A DNA stretch of 51,987 nucleotides from Anaeromyces robustus. Taxonomy: Eukaryota > Neocallimastigomycota > Neocallimastigomycetes > Neocallimastigales > Neocallimastigaceae. A program made the position numbers and the translations under genes. Below the pieces are notes generated by a model that searched no databases, was not told where the DNA came from, and worked only from the letters and a program-made list of their open reading frames with translations. Location: assembly GCA_002104895.1 (NCBI GenBank), contig MCFG01000443.1:1-51987 (forward strand), in the 5' to 3' direction. Every line of letters starts with the position of its first letter. Position 1 is the first letter of the stretch. Of this stretch, positions 23,701 through 39,944 are shown piece by piece.

Positions 23701-24449
23701 TATTGTTCATTGTTACATAGGATAAGTGTTTTACCATGAATTAATGGATAAAACATATCCATTAAAGATAAAATAAATGTTTCTTTAGCAAAACCTAAAA
23801 TATAATTATAACTTCCATAAATACTTTCTGTTCCATTATAGGTTAAGGAAAATAAAAGGAAATTAATTATGTTATCATGAGTAATTAAAACTGCTTTAGG
23901 TCTACCAGTTGTACCAGAAGTTAAGAAAGAACAACATATATCATTACTTTCGTTAATATTATTAATTTCTTTTATATTTTCATCAAAATTATGACCTTTA
24001 ATATCATAAATATTCACCGAATCAAAATCTGAAAATTTTTCATTTTCAATATTCTCTGAAGTATATAAATATTTCAAAATAATTTTAGCTTTAACTTCGT
24101 TTACAATAAATTGAATACGTGATTTTGGATATTCAGGATCAATAAAAATAAAAGCAGCACCAGCTTTCATAACAGCTAAACTAGCAATAATAGAATAAAC
24201 GGATTTTTCGAATATTAAAGGAACAATATCATTTCTATTTACACCATAATTTCTTAAAAAGTGAGCCAATGAATTACTTTTTTCATCTATTTGTTGATAA
24301 GTAAAAAAATTATCTTCAAAAATAACTGCAATTTTATCGGGATTATCTTTTACTAGTTTATTAAATTCTAAGTGGTATAACTTACTGAAATAAGAATATT
24401 TATTATTATTAAAATCGAATAAAATTTTTTTATTATTTATTACGCCCAT
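20796..24449 (-). CDS. Nonribosomal peptide synthetase, A-T-C module, intronless
   Basis: A 1217-residue single-exon protein starting at the ATG complementary to 24447-24449; the three codons further upstream begin with TTG and are not used. The adenylation domain (about 20-560) shows SGTTG (178-182), YGCTES (about 321-326), YKTGD (about 427-431), GRTDFQVKIRGQRVELEEIE (about 445-464) and the catalytic lysine in YNGKLDR (about 552). The carrier domain has DLGGNSL with its phosphopantetheine serine at about 617. The condensation domain (about 675-1130) has EHSICDG (792-798) in place of HHxxxDG, keeping the catalytic second histidine, and IGFMVKVLPI. An Asn/Lys-rich tail follows. No thioesterase or reductase is present. 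The enzyme should activate an acid as adenylate, load it on the carrier and condense it. The position equal to Asp235 of gramicidin synthetase is Ile226. The lack of introns and the domain style suggest bacterial origin. No other biosynthetic gene is nearby. Confidence 0.93.
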   Translation of the reverse strand: MGVINNKKILFDFNNNKYSYFSKLYHLEFNKLVKDNPDKIAVIFEDNFFTYQQIDEKSNSLAHFLRNYGVNRNDIVPLIFEKSVYSIIASLAVMKAGAAFIFIDPEYPKSRIQFIVNEVKAKIILKYLYTSENIENEKFSDFDSVNIYDIKGHNFDENIKEINNINESNDICCSFLTSGTTGRPKAVLITHDNIINFLLFSLTYNGTESIYGSYNYILGFAKETFILSLMDMFYPLIHGKTLILCNNEQYNNPKLLGDIINRYKIDFIFSTHTRIENYLYNESFRNSLNNVKIFTFCGEKPSAKFLKNLIKYTKANIYIDYGCTESTGTASVGSINREDIINDKPITIGKPGCNINIYILNEKLEPVDIGEEGEIYISGHGISKGYHNQENLQNKYFIDCPFFSSQNEEKEKNKNCSNRFEYQNKMYKTGDIAKWTEKGEIIYIGRTDFQVKIRGQRVELEEIERCVKEIEGINNSVVLIKNIENKNEIEKDNNEANKCLVCYYIRNKNDKNNEKIISKKEIRDKLRETLPSYMIPNFFIEIDDIPVDYNGKLDRFALPEPNFNEVIHKKEGNEFEDFIPVSTDTEKIILKIFSKVLNKKEEYISKMDDFYDLGGNSLMATRISAEIEKLFYIKISIIDILKYSTISSISQFIDKMKITNEKSSIIKRYNKKEFPFLIPSDDKDKFNLNILNSVRNDIHIFCKLKEDINIEKLIKAIQEVFNRHEILKSVLFEKKINGKNHIYCRVIEDAQLVIEKYTIENFHTFLRKFDITKDLLIRVGLIDDKVLLLDMEHSICDGFSVDEFIYEMTEIYNGIKLEPLPIQYSDYAISFNSMDEIENLETRKYYEEMFSKPVELINLPIKKSDKEIKLSFEYEVLNYKTSIKTFNSINELSKKYKLSQSVLFLVIYGVVLSYYTGQKRIYSSIINFGRTNYYTKNLIGFMVKVLPIVLDIDYNKNHENKDKNLNQSSSTNTLINLIKSQTKIILNIISNEIPYNTIGKLNLPVTNSLYKYDPYDMFNRINYNEDNKNNNSSKNIENKNITKIVNYKEIYEMYRREDLINSFIEPKGFESHYNIRFLITENIDNYKVELSYNPNIYDDNLIKDILNSIKIILENKENFEKNIEDIYELIDKNTKYNISNCENESELENSKIKEDSNFEKVDNNIIFIKDNNDNNNDLFSENKKTSQENKTIKNNIKNIIKHLGWIKSKNDNRNNIE

Positions 24450-25602
24450 TAATATCAATTGGTGGAAAAAAAAAAAAAATTTTTTTTAATTTAAGATCTA
24501 TTTTTAATTTTTTTTAAATAAACAAATATGGTATAAAATTAAATATGTTCATTCAAAATAATATGGGATATTTTTTATAAAAAAAAACACTAATCATTTT
24601 TTAAGAAAAACACTAATCATTTTTTAAGAAAAAATTATTTTATTAAAGTTTATTACTAATGTTCTTAGAATTAGTTTGTATAAATTGTATATTAATTATA
24701 ATAAGCCATAAATTTTTATTAATTACAGATTTAAATTAAATCTGAAATTTTGAATTTTAAAAAATAATTCAATAAGGAATATAAAAACAATAAAATCAAT
24801 AATGTATTATAATATATATTACAATATAATATAATTTAAACTAGTAAATTAGTAATATAAATTATATTAACCAATTATATATATGAATATTATTATTACT
24901 TTTTTCATTTATAATTTACTTTTTTATTTCTTTTATAATTATTTTATATTAAGTATATAATATAATATATACTTTAATATAAAATAATATAAAGTATATT
25001 ATTTTGTGTAACAAACATATAATATTTTTATGTTTTTTTTTTATAAGCAAAATATATATACATATATAAATTATTATTATATAAAGATTATTTAAATTAA
25101 TAATGTATATATACATATACATATACATATAATAATATACATATACATATAATAATATATAATAATAATTTGAAAATAAAATAAATAATTATAAAATTAA
25201 AATTATTAAAGTTGATAATTCTATAATTATATATTTTATTTTTATTATATAATTATTTTTTTTTTTCTTTTTTTATTTTTTATTTTTTCTTTTTTTATTT
25301 TTTTATTTTTATTTTTATTTTTATTTTTTTTATTTTTTTATTTTTATTTTGATTTTTTTTTTTTTTTTATTTTTATTTTGATTTTTTTTCTTTTTTTTTT
25401 TATTTTTTTTTCTTTTTTTTTATTTTTATTTTTATTTTTATTTTTTATTTTTTTTCTATTTTTTCTTTTTTTTGTTTTAATTATTAATCTTAAATAAAGA
25501 TTTATTTAATTAATTCTTTTCTTCTTTCTTCTTTTCTTTTTAATAATTTTTTATTTATTTATATTTTTTTTTATTTTTTATTTTTTATACTTTTTATATT
25601 AA
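24450..25602. other. Intergenic region between peptide synthetase and ANKRD13-like gene
   Basis: No gene. The first 150 bases are the presumed promoter of the peptide synthetase (minus strand). A 23-bp tandem duplication (CACTAATCATTTTTTAAGAAAAA at 24588 and 24611) lies there. Bases 25255-25490 on the plus strand are a T-rich tract with scattered A and C, which lies just 3' of the ANKRD13-like gene. Confidence 0.6.
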
Positions 25603-27804
25603 TTACTTTTCTATGTGTTCAAAGTATACAACACCACTATCATAATCATCAGGAATGTCAAATTCACTATCTGGTACATATTTTGAATCAATAGAACAAT
25701 CAATAGTAGTAACTTCAAAAGTAACTGATGGATATAAAGGAACAATGATTTTAAGTGGGAACGCATTTTTTTCTTCAAAAGATTCATATAAAGTTTCTGT
25801 CAAAAACTTATAGGCACTATAAATTAATAATTTCATTGGGGATGTTTCATTAGAGATATCTTCTTCAGGTTCACAAAATAATGATGGATTTACGGCGTTT
25901 ACTACCAAAAAATCTAATAACGATTTCATATCTCTAAGTGAAATTGGGAAATTACTACTATCTTTGGCTATCCACAATCTTATTTTACGCTTAAAACTTT
26001 TTGTTTCTTCATTAACATTCATAATTCTACCTAGATGAAGTGGTTTTGTATTAGAAGGATTGAAATATTCTTCTTCAGTTACTTTGTGAAGATTAAGTCT
26101 TTCAATTTCTTGTGGACTTAAACGTATAACTGTCTCGTTATTTTTATCATAACCAAGAACACCATACATCAAATCTACTCCTTTAGAATATTTTTCACGA
26201 TAAGCTTCTTCCCAATCAGTAGTACTTTCCATAGTAGTTTCATATTTGAATGTTCTAGTTTCACCATCCTTATTAACTGTATACATAATGTCTTCTTCTT
26301 TTTCCTTTTTCTTACCTTTAGTATTATTATCAAAAAGATTTATCAATTTTTCATCTTCTTGTTTAGAATTACAGCTTTCTTCTATATCAGATTCAGAGTC
26401 ATAGTCAGGTTCAATATCACTATTATCAAGTTCGGAATCTTTAGTACTTTTTGAATCATCATTATCAATAATAAATTTTCTATTTTGCTTATTTGAATCA
26501 TTTGTAGTTTTTGGCTCATCTATAATATTTTTAATTATACTTTCATTTTCACCAATAATAGCTTCATCTTTTCTATTATAAATTCTAACATCTAAATATT
26601 TAAGTTTATAAGCAACAGCCCTGTAAGATTTACCATTTTCAAGAGTAAACTTTTTATAAATATTTTTTAATAAATTTCCTTTCCTAGGTTTAATTACAGT
26701 ACGATTAAAATCAGGAATAACACTAATTATTTTATTAGAACCGAGATGTGTATTAACTGTATATTTTAAATGACTTTCAGGAATATTCGGAAAAAGTTCT
26801 TGGTATATTTTTTTAGCATTATTCATTGCATAAAGTCTGTATTCATCTTTATTATTATATTTTTAATTAAAAAAATTAATAATCAGTAATATGATAATTA
26901 TAAAGAAACAAATATTTATAATCTTTACCAGTTTTTTTATTGTAATGTACCAATACTGACATATTTCCTTTAATAATTTTAGGAACACCACGTAAATCAA
27001 TACCTCCAATTGTTATAGTAGTTTTCATACTGTGTTTATTCTTATGTACTGTTAAAAATGCAGTAGTATTCAATCTACTTAATATAGGAACTTCATATTT
27101 AAATTTATATTGTAACATTTTATTAAAAAGGTATTATTATATTATTTTATTATTATTTATTATTTATTATTATATCATAAAGTATTTTAATATATTAAAA
27201 ATTGTTAAATTTTAATTATTAAATAAGTAAAAAACTTACTTGTTGTTTTAATTTTTAGTTTTAATTTCAAGAATAAATTTGGAGCAGTTTTATTCATTTC
27301 CTCAAAATAACCACCTTTACTAGTTACTTTTTCATGATATATTTTCCATATTTTTCTATAAATTTTTTCAATAGCATCAACATCATTCAACCTATATATA
27401 TAAAATTTATTATTCACAATGATATTAATAGTAATAACATTATATTCGATAGTTAATTAGTTAATTATTATTATTAAACACTAGTTATAAATAATATTTA
27501 AATGAATATATATTTTTATAATATATAATTAAAACAAAAAAAATTACATCGAGGCCTCATCTAAAGGTTTCCAACCGAAATGGTTAACATCGAATATATT
27601 ACAATCATATTCCAACAAAGCCATAAGACAGTTATGACGATTTAACATTAAAGCCAATTGAATTGGACTATTTCCATGGTTATCTTTTTTATTTATTAAT
27701 TTTTGAATATCCTTTTTTTTTAATATCTCTTTAAGTAATTTTAAGTCATTTCTGTAAATACAACTATGAATTGGATATGATTCACAATAAGATAAAGATT
27801 TCAT
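25603..27804 (-). CDS. ANKRD13-like ankyrin / GPCR-chaperone-domain protein, four exons
   Basis: Exons 27548-27804, 27240-27391, 26929-27090 and 25603-26846 join with consistent phases (introns 156, 149 and 82 nt; donors GTAATT, GTAAGT, GTAAAG) to give 604 residues. Residues 1-90 hold ankyrin repeats of the ANKRD13 type (YPIHSCIYRNDLKLLKEIL, then NHGNSPIQLALMLNRHNCL, then FGWKPLDEA). Residues about 95-600 correspond to the GPCR-chaperone domain: LKLKIKTTIPILSRL, TTITIGGIDLRG, an acidic Asp/Glu/Ser linker near 300-360, then LSPQEIERLNLHKVTEEEYF, HLGR, IRLWIAKDSSNFPISLRDM and FPLKIIVPLYPSVTFEVTT. Family knowledge: ANKRD13 proteins act in ER quality control or ubiquitin-dependent endocytosis of membrane proteins. 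No ubiquitin-interacting motif is seen at the C-terminus. A decayed paralogue lies at 14755-17215 and a stray exon at 29235-29365. Confidence 0.88.
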
Positions 27805-29162
27805 CCTAATAAATATATATTTTATATTTTATATTTTATAAAAAAAAATATTTTTTTATTTGATTAATTAACATTATTCTTAATTTTTTTTTTATTTATA
27901 ATCAATACATATTTACTATAATAATTTAAATAATCATATATTTTTATAATTTCAATTTTATTTAGTAATACTTCATAAATTTATAATAAAATATTTATAT
28001 TAAAATTTTTATATTTATTAAAACCTTTTTTTTTATTAAAACTTCTTTATATTTATAAAAAGTAAATTTTATTTAAAGAATAAACAAGAATTATAGAAAA
28101 AAAATATAAGTTTTAGAAAAATCTTTCCTTTATATATTTTTTTTATATTTCATATAAAGTTATATTAAATTAAAAATATATAAACTTAATTCCAAATAAA
28201 GAAGTTTTTAATATTTTTTTTAAAAAGAATATTACACATTTATTAATATTAATTTATATAATATTCCAATGATTAATTTATTTTTTTATTATACATAAAA
28301 TGTATTAAATTTTTTTAAAAAAAATTTGAAATATATTAAATAAAGTTTATATTTGTTTGATAATTTTCCTTTTATTCTATTTTTTTTTAAATTTTATTAT
28401 GTTTAATATTTAATATAAATCTTTTTTGGTGGTTAATAAAAGTTAGTAAAAAATTTGATATTACATCATTATTAATTAATTAATTAATTATTTTTATCCA
28501 TCATTAATGGTTATAAATACAACTTTTAGTTAAAATATAATCATATTTATATTTGTTTTAGTATTTTTTTTTTTTTTTTTTTTGCTTAATAAATTATTAA
28601 TTTTCTAATAGAAACAAATATTATGAAAATTAGAGTTTATTTTATTTTTATTATTATAATTTTTAATGCTGTTTAATTTTAATTTGAGTTTAACTTTTTA
28701 TAACTGTTTTAAAAAAGAATTATAATCATTTCTTTTATTCAAATAAAAAGAAACATTATAACAGTAAAATTATCATTAATTGTTAATTATTAATTGACTA
28801 AAAAATGTAAATAAATAGAAATCTATTATATATAATACAATAATAATATTATAAAAATATATTTTTTTCCTGTTTTATTATTATGGAAGTATAACATAAA
28901 AAATATTTTTTCGCAAGTTATTATTATGGACAAATATAATAAAATATTAAAAAATATTCAAAATCTTTTCTTTATAATGTTTTTTTGTTTTGTTATATTA
29001 AATTTTGAGTTCTTCGGTAAAAGAATTCTTAAGTTTTTTTAATAAAAGCAATGTTTTTATTAAAAAATAAAAACAAATTGATAAAGAGAATTACTTAAAA
29101 AGTTAATAGTGTTATGATGATATTTAATACAAAATTTGATTTGAAAAATTTACAATAAATAC

Positions 29163-29216
<54 letters not shown>

Positions 29217-29234
29217 TCACTTTTTTTATCTTTT

Positions 29235-29365
29235 GATTAACATTATTACAGATATCAATAATATACCACAAGAATTCATACCTCCAATTGCTATGGTAGA
29301 TTTGCCTTTATTAAATATTTTAAAGTAAAATTTATTATTTAAAATGTTTAATAATATAGGCAATA
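29235..29365 (-). pseudogene. Stray exon-3 fragment of an ANKRD13-like gene
   Basis: Minus-strand reading gives LPILLNILNNKFYF followed by KGKSTIAIGGMNSCGI, which lines up with PILSRLNTTAFLTV and MKTTITIGGIDLRGV of exon 3 in the intact gene at 25603-27804. At the nucleotide level CATACCTCCAATTGCTATGGT matches the intact gene's AATACCTCCAATTGTTATAGT. No other exon of this copy could be found beside it, so it is an isolated remnant or the last trace of a third copy. Confidence 0.6.
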
Positions 29366-30399
29366 TCAAAAAAAAATTCATAAATATTTATTTATATAAT
29401 ATATTATAATATAATATATTATATTTATTTAATATGATATTTTAATATTTTAAACAAAAAATATATAATATATACTAATTAATAATAATTCATATATTAT
29501 TTTATATATTTGTTGTAATAAAATAATAAATTAAAAATATAATTTATATTCCTAATCCATATTATTAATGTACAAATATATGTTTAATTTAATTAAAAAT
29601 AATTATTATACATTTAAATTTTAGGTATTATTTATCATTAATTTAAGAAATATTTTTTTATTCTGATTAATAGTTTTGTATTAAAAATTTTATTATTTTT
29701 CAATAGAAAAAAATTAAATAAATTAAATCACAAATATTTATATATATTGTAATATAATGTAATATATTACAATATATACAAATACTATGAGATATATTTA
29801 TTTATATATTATTTATATTAAATATATTATAATTATATAATAAGAATATATTTGAATATACAATTCTTTATTATATAATATAAATAAGATTTCTAGACAT
29901 TTTAATGTTTTATTGAATTGATTTAAAATAATAATTTTACTCTTTTTTTAATAATAAATAAAGTTTTTAAATAAAATTATTATTTTTAAAGTAAGAATTT
30001 CTAGAACATATTAATAAAGAATATGAATAAACCATGTAATAGTTTTTAATTAAAATCTACACCAATAAAATTATTTTAATAGAAAAAATAATTTTATTCT
30101 ATTTTATTTTATTTTGTTTTATTTATTTATTTATATAAAATGACGTATTAAAAATTATATAAAAAAATTAACCTTTATATTTTTTAAAAATAAAACGTTC
30201 ATTTATATAAATTTTTCTTTGAATAAATAGTATTCTTTTAAAAATATTGAAATATATATTTAATACTTGAATTATAAATATAAATTTTAAATTTCACTTA
30301 AATTAATATTTTATTTATTTCATAATTTAAATAAAAAAAAAAAAGAAATATTAATAAATGGAAGATGCTACTAATAAATTGGTTTCATGTTTAGCAATA

Positions 30400-30612
30400 C
30401 TTTTACTTTAATGTTAATGAAATATAATATAAATTTGACTCTTTGAATCAATAATAAATAAAATATTGATTTTAATAATATAATATTTTATTATCTAACC
30501 TAAATTTTTATTAATTTAATTTATAAGCCACAATATAATACATTTAAATAATACGTTATTTTAATGTGCAATACATTTACGAAATACATTGCCGAAATGC
30601 ACACTTCCCTTT
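30400..30612 (-). mobile_element. Possible LTR relic, reverse orientation
   Basis: On the minus strand an A-run followed by GGGAAG (about 30602-30612) precedes TGTGCATTTCGGCAATG, a polypurine-tract-to-LTR arrangement. The following 200 bases include TTATATTGTGGCTTATAAAT, weakly like the GAGCCACATTGTATG of the LTR at 18875. There are no internal element sequences and no clear terminal repeats. Confidence 0.3.
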
Positions 30613-32526
30613 TTTAAATTATAAAATTACAAACTAAAATAACAAGAAAGTCTTAAAAATATTTATTGTATAATAAAAGATAATATAAATAATAAATAAT
30701 AAAAAATATGATGAATTATTAAAAAAAAGTAATTATTTGATTTTATTGGAATTCTTTTATGTTTTTTTATTATTAATTAAACTTTTTTATATATAAAATA
30801 ATAAAATATTTAAAATAGAATTTCTATATTTAGAAAAACGGTAGAACAATAACAAAATTAAATAGAAAAATTTAATTTTACTTATATATTTGATTATAAA
30901 TTAATAATTACTTAATAAAACTATTTATTTTGTTAAAAATAAAATAATATAAATAATAATGAAAATGCTATTATAGCAATTAAATAAAAATTATTTTAAC
31001 CTTTTTTGAATGGAAGTGAAACAAATATATAAAAAAAAAAAATGAAAAGATATTATAATATATATTTATTTAACAATATATTTATATTTAAATAAATATT
31101 TGATATATTTAAATGGCAAAATAATTACTTTATTATTATGTTAAAAATTTCAATACAAATTAATAAATAATTATTTCAATATTTATATTTATATTAAATG
31201 GAAAAAAATTTTAATCATATAAAATACTAAATAAATCATTAATATTTGTATATAAATATTTTAAATTGAAAAAAGAATGTTTTATATATGACTAATTATT
31301 AATTATATTAATTATTAATATAAATTCATACATATATAAAAAGTCTTTATATTTAATTTAAATCAGTCAATAAAAAAATAAAAATTTTATATATTTTTAA
31401 AATAAAGACAAGAAAGAAAATTATTAATTTTTAATTAAAATATGTTTTCAATCTTATTTTTAAGTATCACATTAATTTAAATAATAAATTATTTTTAACC
31501 AATAGTTTTTATATAGAAAATTACAACTTTGTTTTAAAAAAACACAAAAATTGATTATTTTTTAAAACAAAAACGTATTACATTTTTTGTAATAATTTAT
31601 AGTTCTTAATATATACATATAATAAGAGATTAATTATATAAGTACTATAACCATTTTTTTATTTAAAACTATTTATAGTGATATTTAAATCAATAGAAGT
31701 AGTTTAATATGATTCAAACAGTTGAATTTAGTTAATTTTAAACAATGTTGTAGACCTAATGATATATTAATAATATAATTATTTTATTTTATTATATTAG
31801 CAATTGGTAAAAATATATATTTTCCATCATTGTTTTGTTCATTAATTAATTATTAATGCATTAATTTTTTTCAATACATTCTTTAAATAATTCTGTAATT
31901 TCAATGTTGTTATTTAAAAAACTTAAAAACTTAAAAAAAAAAAAAAAAAAAAAGTAAATAGAAAAAAAAAAAAACAGGATAACTTATAAGTAGAGGAAAA
32001 AAAAAATAACTTCTATCGTTAATATTATTTCGATAATTTTTATTAATTTTCAATATTTTTTTGAAAATTATTAAAAATTATTAAGCCAATTATTAGTAAG
32101 AATAGATATGAATAAAAAAAAGAGAAAAATTATTAAAAGATTATTTTTTAAAACCAAAATATGTAATATAACAATAACAGTGAAATTAATAATGAAATAG
32201 TTAAATATAAGTTAGTATTGAATAAGTATTGAATAGTGATTTTGATTTTGAGTGATAATGTCAATATTTAATTCATTAATATTAATTAATAACAATTTTT
32301 AAATAAAAAATTTATATTTATTACACTCTTGATAATGTATGTTAAAGATATTTTGTATTTTATTTTTCATTATTTAATAATAACTAAAAATTTTTTTTTT
32401 ATTTAAAAAAAAGCAATGTAATTTTGTAGTAAAAATAAAAAAATGTTACATATAAATTTAAAATATTAATAATAAATATATATTTATTACAAACAATTAT
32501 TCAATATATAATATTTAATGATTAAT

Positions 32527-32578
<52 letters not shown>

Positions 32579-32623
32579 TTAATATTAATAAAGTATATAT
32601 CATTATATGTATATTATGTATAA

Positions 32624-37505
<4,882 letters not shown>

Positions 37506-38546
37506 TTATTTAGTAAATATATATATATAAATATTAAATATAATTATTAGAAATAGTAAAGGATATTAAAACTACTTTTTTAAAATCCTTCTTATTTTTT
37601 TCTTTTTTTCAATAATAAAAATTTTCCGTTTTATGTATCTGTTTTATTTTTAAAATAAAAGAAAGGTAAAAAGTTACACATTAATTAATAATAAAAAATA
37701 TATATATAATTTAAATTATTATAGCATTATTAATCAAAATTTCAAAATAAATTAAGAAAGAAGCAAAAAATAACTCATTATTATTATTGTCTTTTTCATA
37801 ATTTAATTTTTATTATTAGTTATAAAAGAAAAGCTTTAAATTTTAAATTTTTTTTGCTCTTAATCTATATATATATATATATATAAATTATTTTTATTCA
37901 ATAATTTAATTTAACTTTATAAATTATTAAACCCTATTTTAATTGTTTTTTTTTTTTCTTTTATCCAAACAGAATAAAAATTTGATAAAACTATTTAACT
38001 AAACTCATTTTATTTTATTTAATTTTATTTTTTATTTAATTTTAATATTAAATAATTATAAAATTTTATTTTTTGTATAAAGTTTAAAATTAATTATAAA
38101 TAAAATTTAAAAACAAAAAAAGAGAAAAAAAAATTTATTTATAAATATTTAATTTATTATATAAAAAAAAATATAATTAACTTTTTTTATTATTCAAAAT
38201 ACTCTTCATTCTTTTTTTTTTTTTTGTATTTAATAGAATAGATTAATATTTAAAATATCATATATTAGGTTATATTAAAATATTGAATTAATAATTATTT
38301 TAATTGTTTTTATTATTATAATTTATTTGATAAAAACTCTTTTTTTTTTTTTTTTTTTCTTTCTCTTTTTGTTAATGTTACTTTATAATTTATATATTTT
38401 TATTATTTTATTATTAATCTTGAAATTAAAATAATTATAATAAATTATAAGGTTAAATAGAAAATGTTAAATGTTAAATTATAAATTTTAAAAATTAATA
38501 AATACCGTTTATTAAATATAAAATTTTTTTAAAAACTTTATAAAAA

Positions 38547-38581
<35 letters not shown>

Positions 38582-39527
38582 AATCTTTAATAGTTTTTAA
38601 TGCTATTTTTATACTTATTATACATATAATTTTTTTTATAGACTTCACATGTATTGTATGGAATTAGGCCTTTGTCCAATCGATTCGGCATTAATGCTTT
38701 ATGTATTTATAAGCTTAATGCCAAGTATAATGAAGAAAAATTATTTTTTTATATATATAATTTATATTTTATATATATTTTATATAAATATACTTTTTTA
38801 TAAAATAAATAATGATTATATGATAAAACCTAAATAATATTAATATTTTAATTTATTATTTTATATATTTAAAATTTTGCTATTATTTGGATATATCATT
38901 TAAATTATATATTTTTTATAATTCAAAATTATAATATAATTTTATTTAAATCTATTTAAAATAATAAATATTTCTTTTTTTAAAAAATGACGATATAATG
39001 TATAATTTATTTATGAATTAACTTAATAAAGAAATAAAGTAATCATAAGAAAAAAAAATCTAATAAATTATTAAGGTAGTGTAAGGTATATTTTTAATAC
39101 ATTTATACTTTTGATATAATTTTTTTGTGTTGTAATTTTTTGTGTGACTTTAATTATATAAAAATAGGCATTTAAATACTTTAAAATATTTAACTAAACT
39201 TGAATCAACTTGAATTAGATGTAAATTAAAAAAAAAAAAAAAACATCATTAATTTAAACGCTATTATTTTATACATGTAAAAATGTAAATGAAGACATTG
39301 TAAAGCATTTAATTAAATAAGTAGAAGATATATAGTTATATATAAAAAAATAATAATAAAAGTGAAACGCTATTATTTTGTAGGTATAAAATACTTTAAT
39401 TGAATAGGGTAGTAGAATAATTAGTTAATTTTTATTATTATTCAAACATATACATTGTATTTTAATTTATATTAAATATTTTTATTAATTTATATATATT
39501 TTCTTTTATTATTAATTTAATCTTTTT

Positions 39528-39733
39528 TTTATTTTTTATTTTTGTATTTTATTTTTTATTTTTTATTTTTTATTTTTTATTTTTTATTTTTTATTTTTTA
39601 TTTTTTATTTTTTATTTTTTATTTTTTATTTTTTATTTTTTATTTTTTATTTTTCATTTTTTATTTTTTATTTTTTATTTTTTATTTTTTATTTTTCATT
39701 TTTTATTTTTTATTTTTTATTTTTTATTTTTTA
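39528..39733. repeat. Heptanucleotide array (TTTTTTA)n
   Basis: Nearly 30 copies of a 7-bp unit, with a few T-to-C changes, in the 3' flank of the first repeat-protein gene. Unit 2 has a more degenerate counterpart at 46284-46490. The Phe/Tyr-rich open frame over it is an artefact. Confidence 0.93.
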
Positions 39734-39740
39734 TCTTTAA

Positions 39741-39913
<173 letters not shown>

Positions 39914-39944
39914 TAAATATTTATTATTAATAATACTTTTTTTT

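Larger units (their letters stand above)
27805..32623. other. Long non-coding region
   Basis: Nearly 5 kb without an intact gene. It contains (AAT)n arrays at 29164-29213 and 32533-32577, A/T homopolymers, the ANKRD13 exon fragment near 29235-29365 and a possible reverse-oriented LTR near 30400-30612. The first 100-150 bases are the presumed promoter of the ANKRD13-like gene (minus strand). Tiny open frames such as a 17-codon one at 30358-30411 are not credited. Confidence 0.55.
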
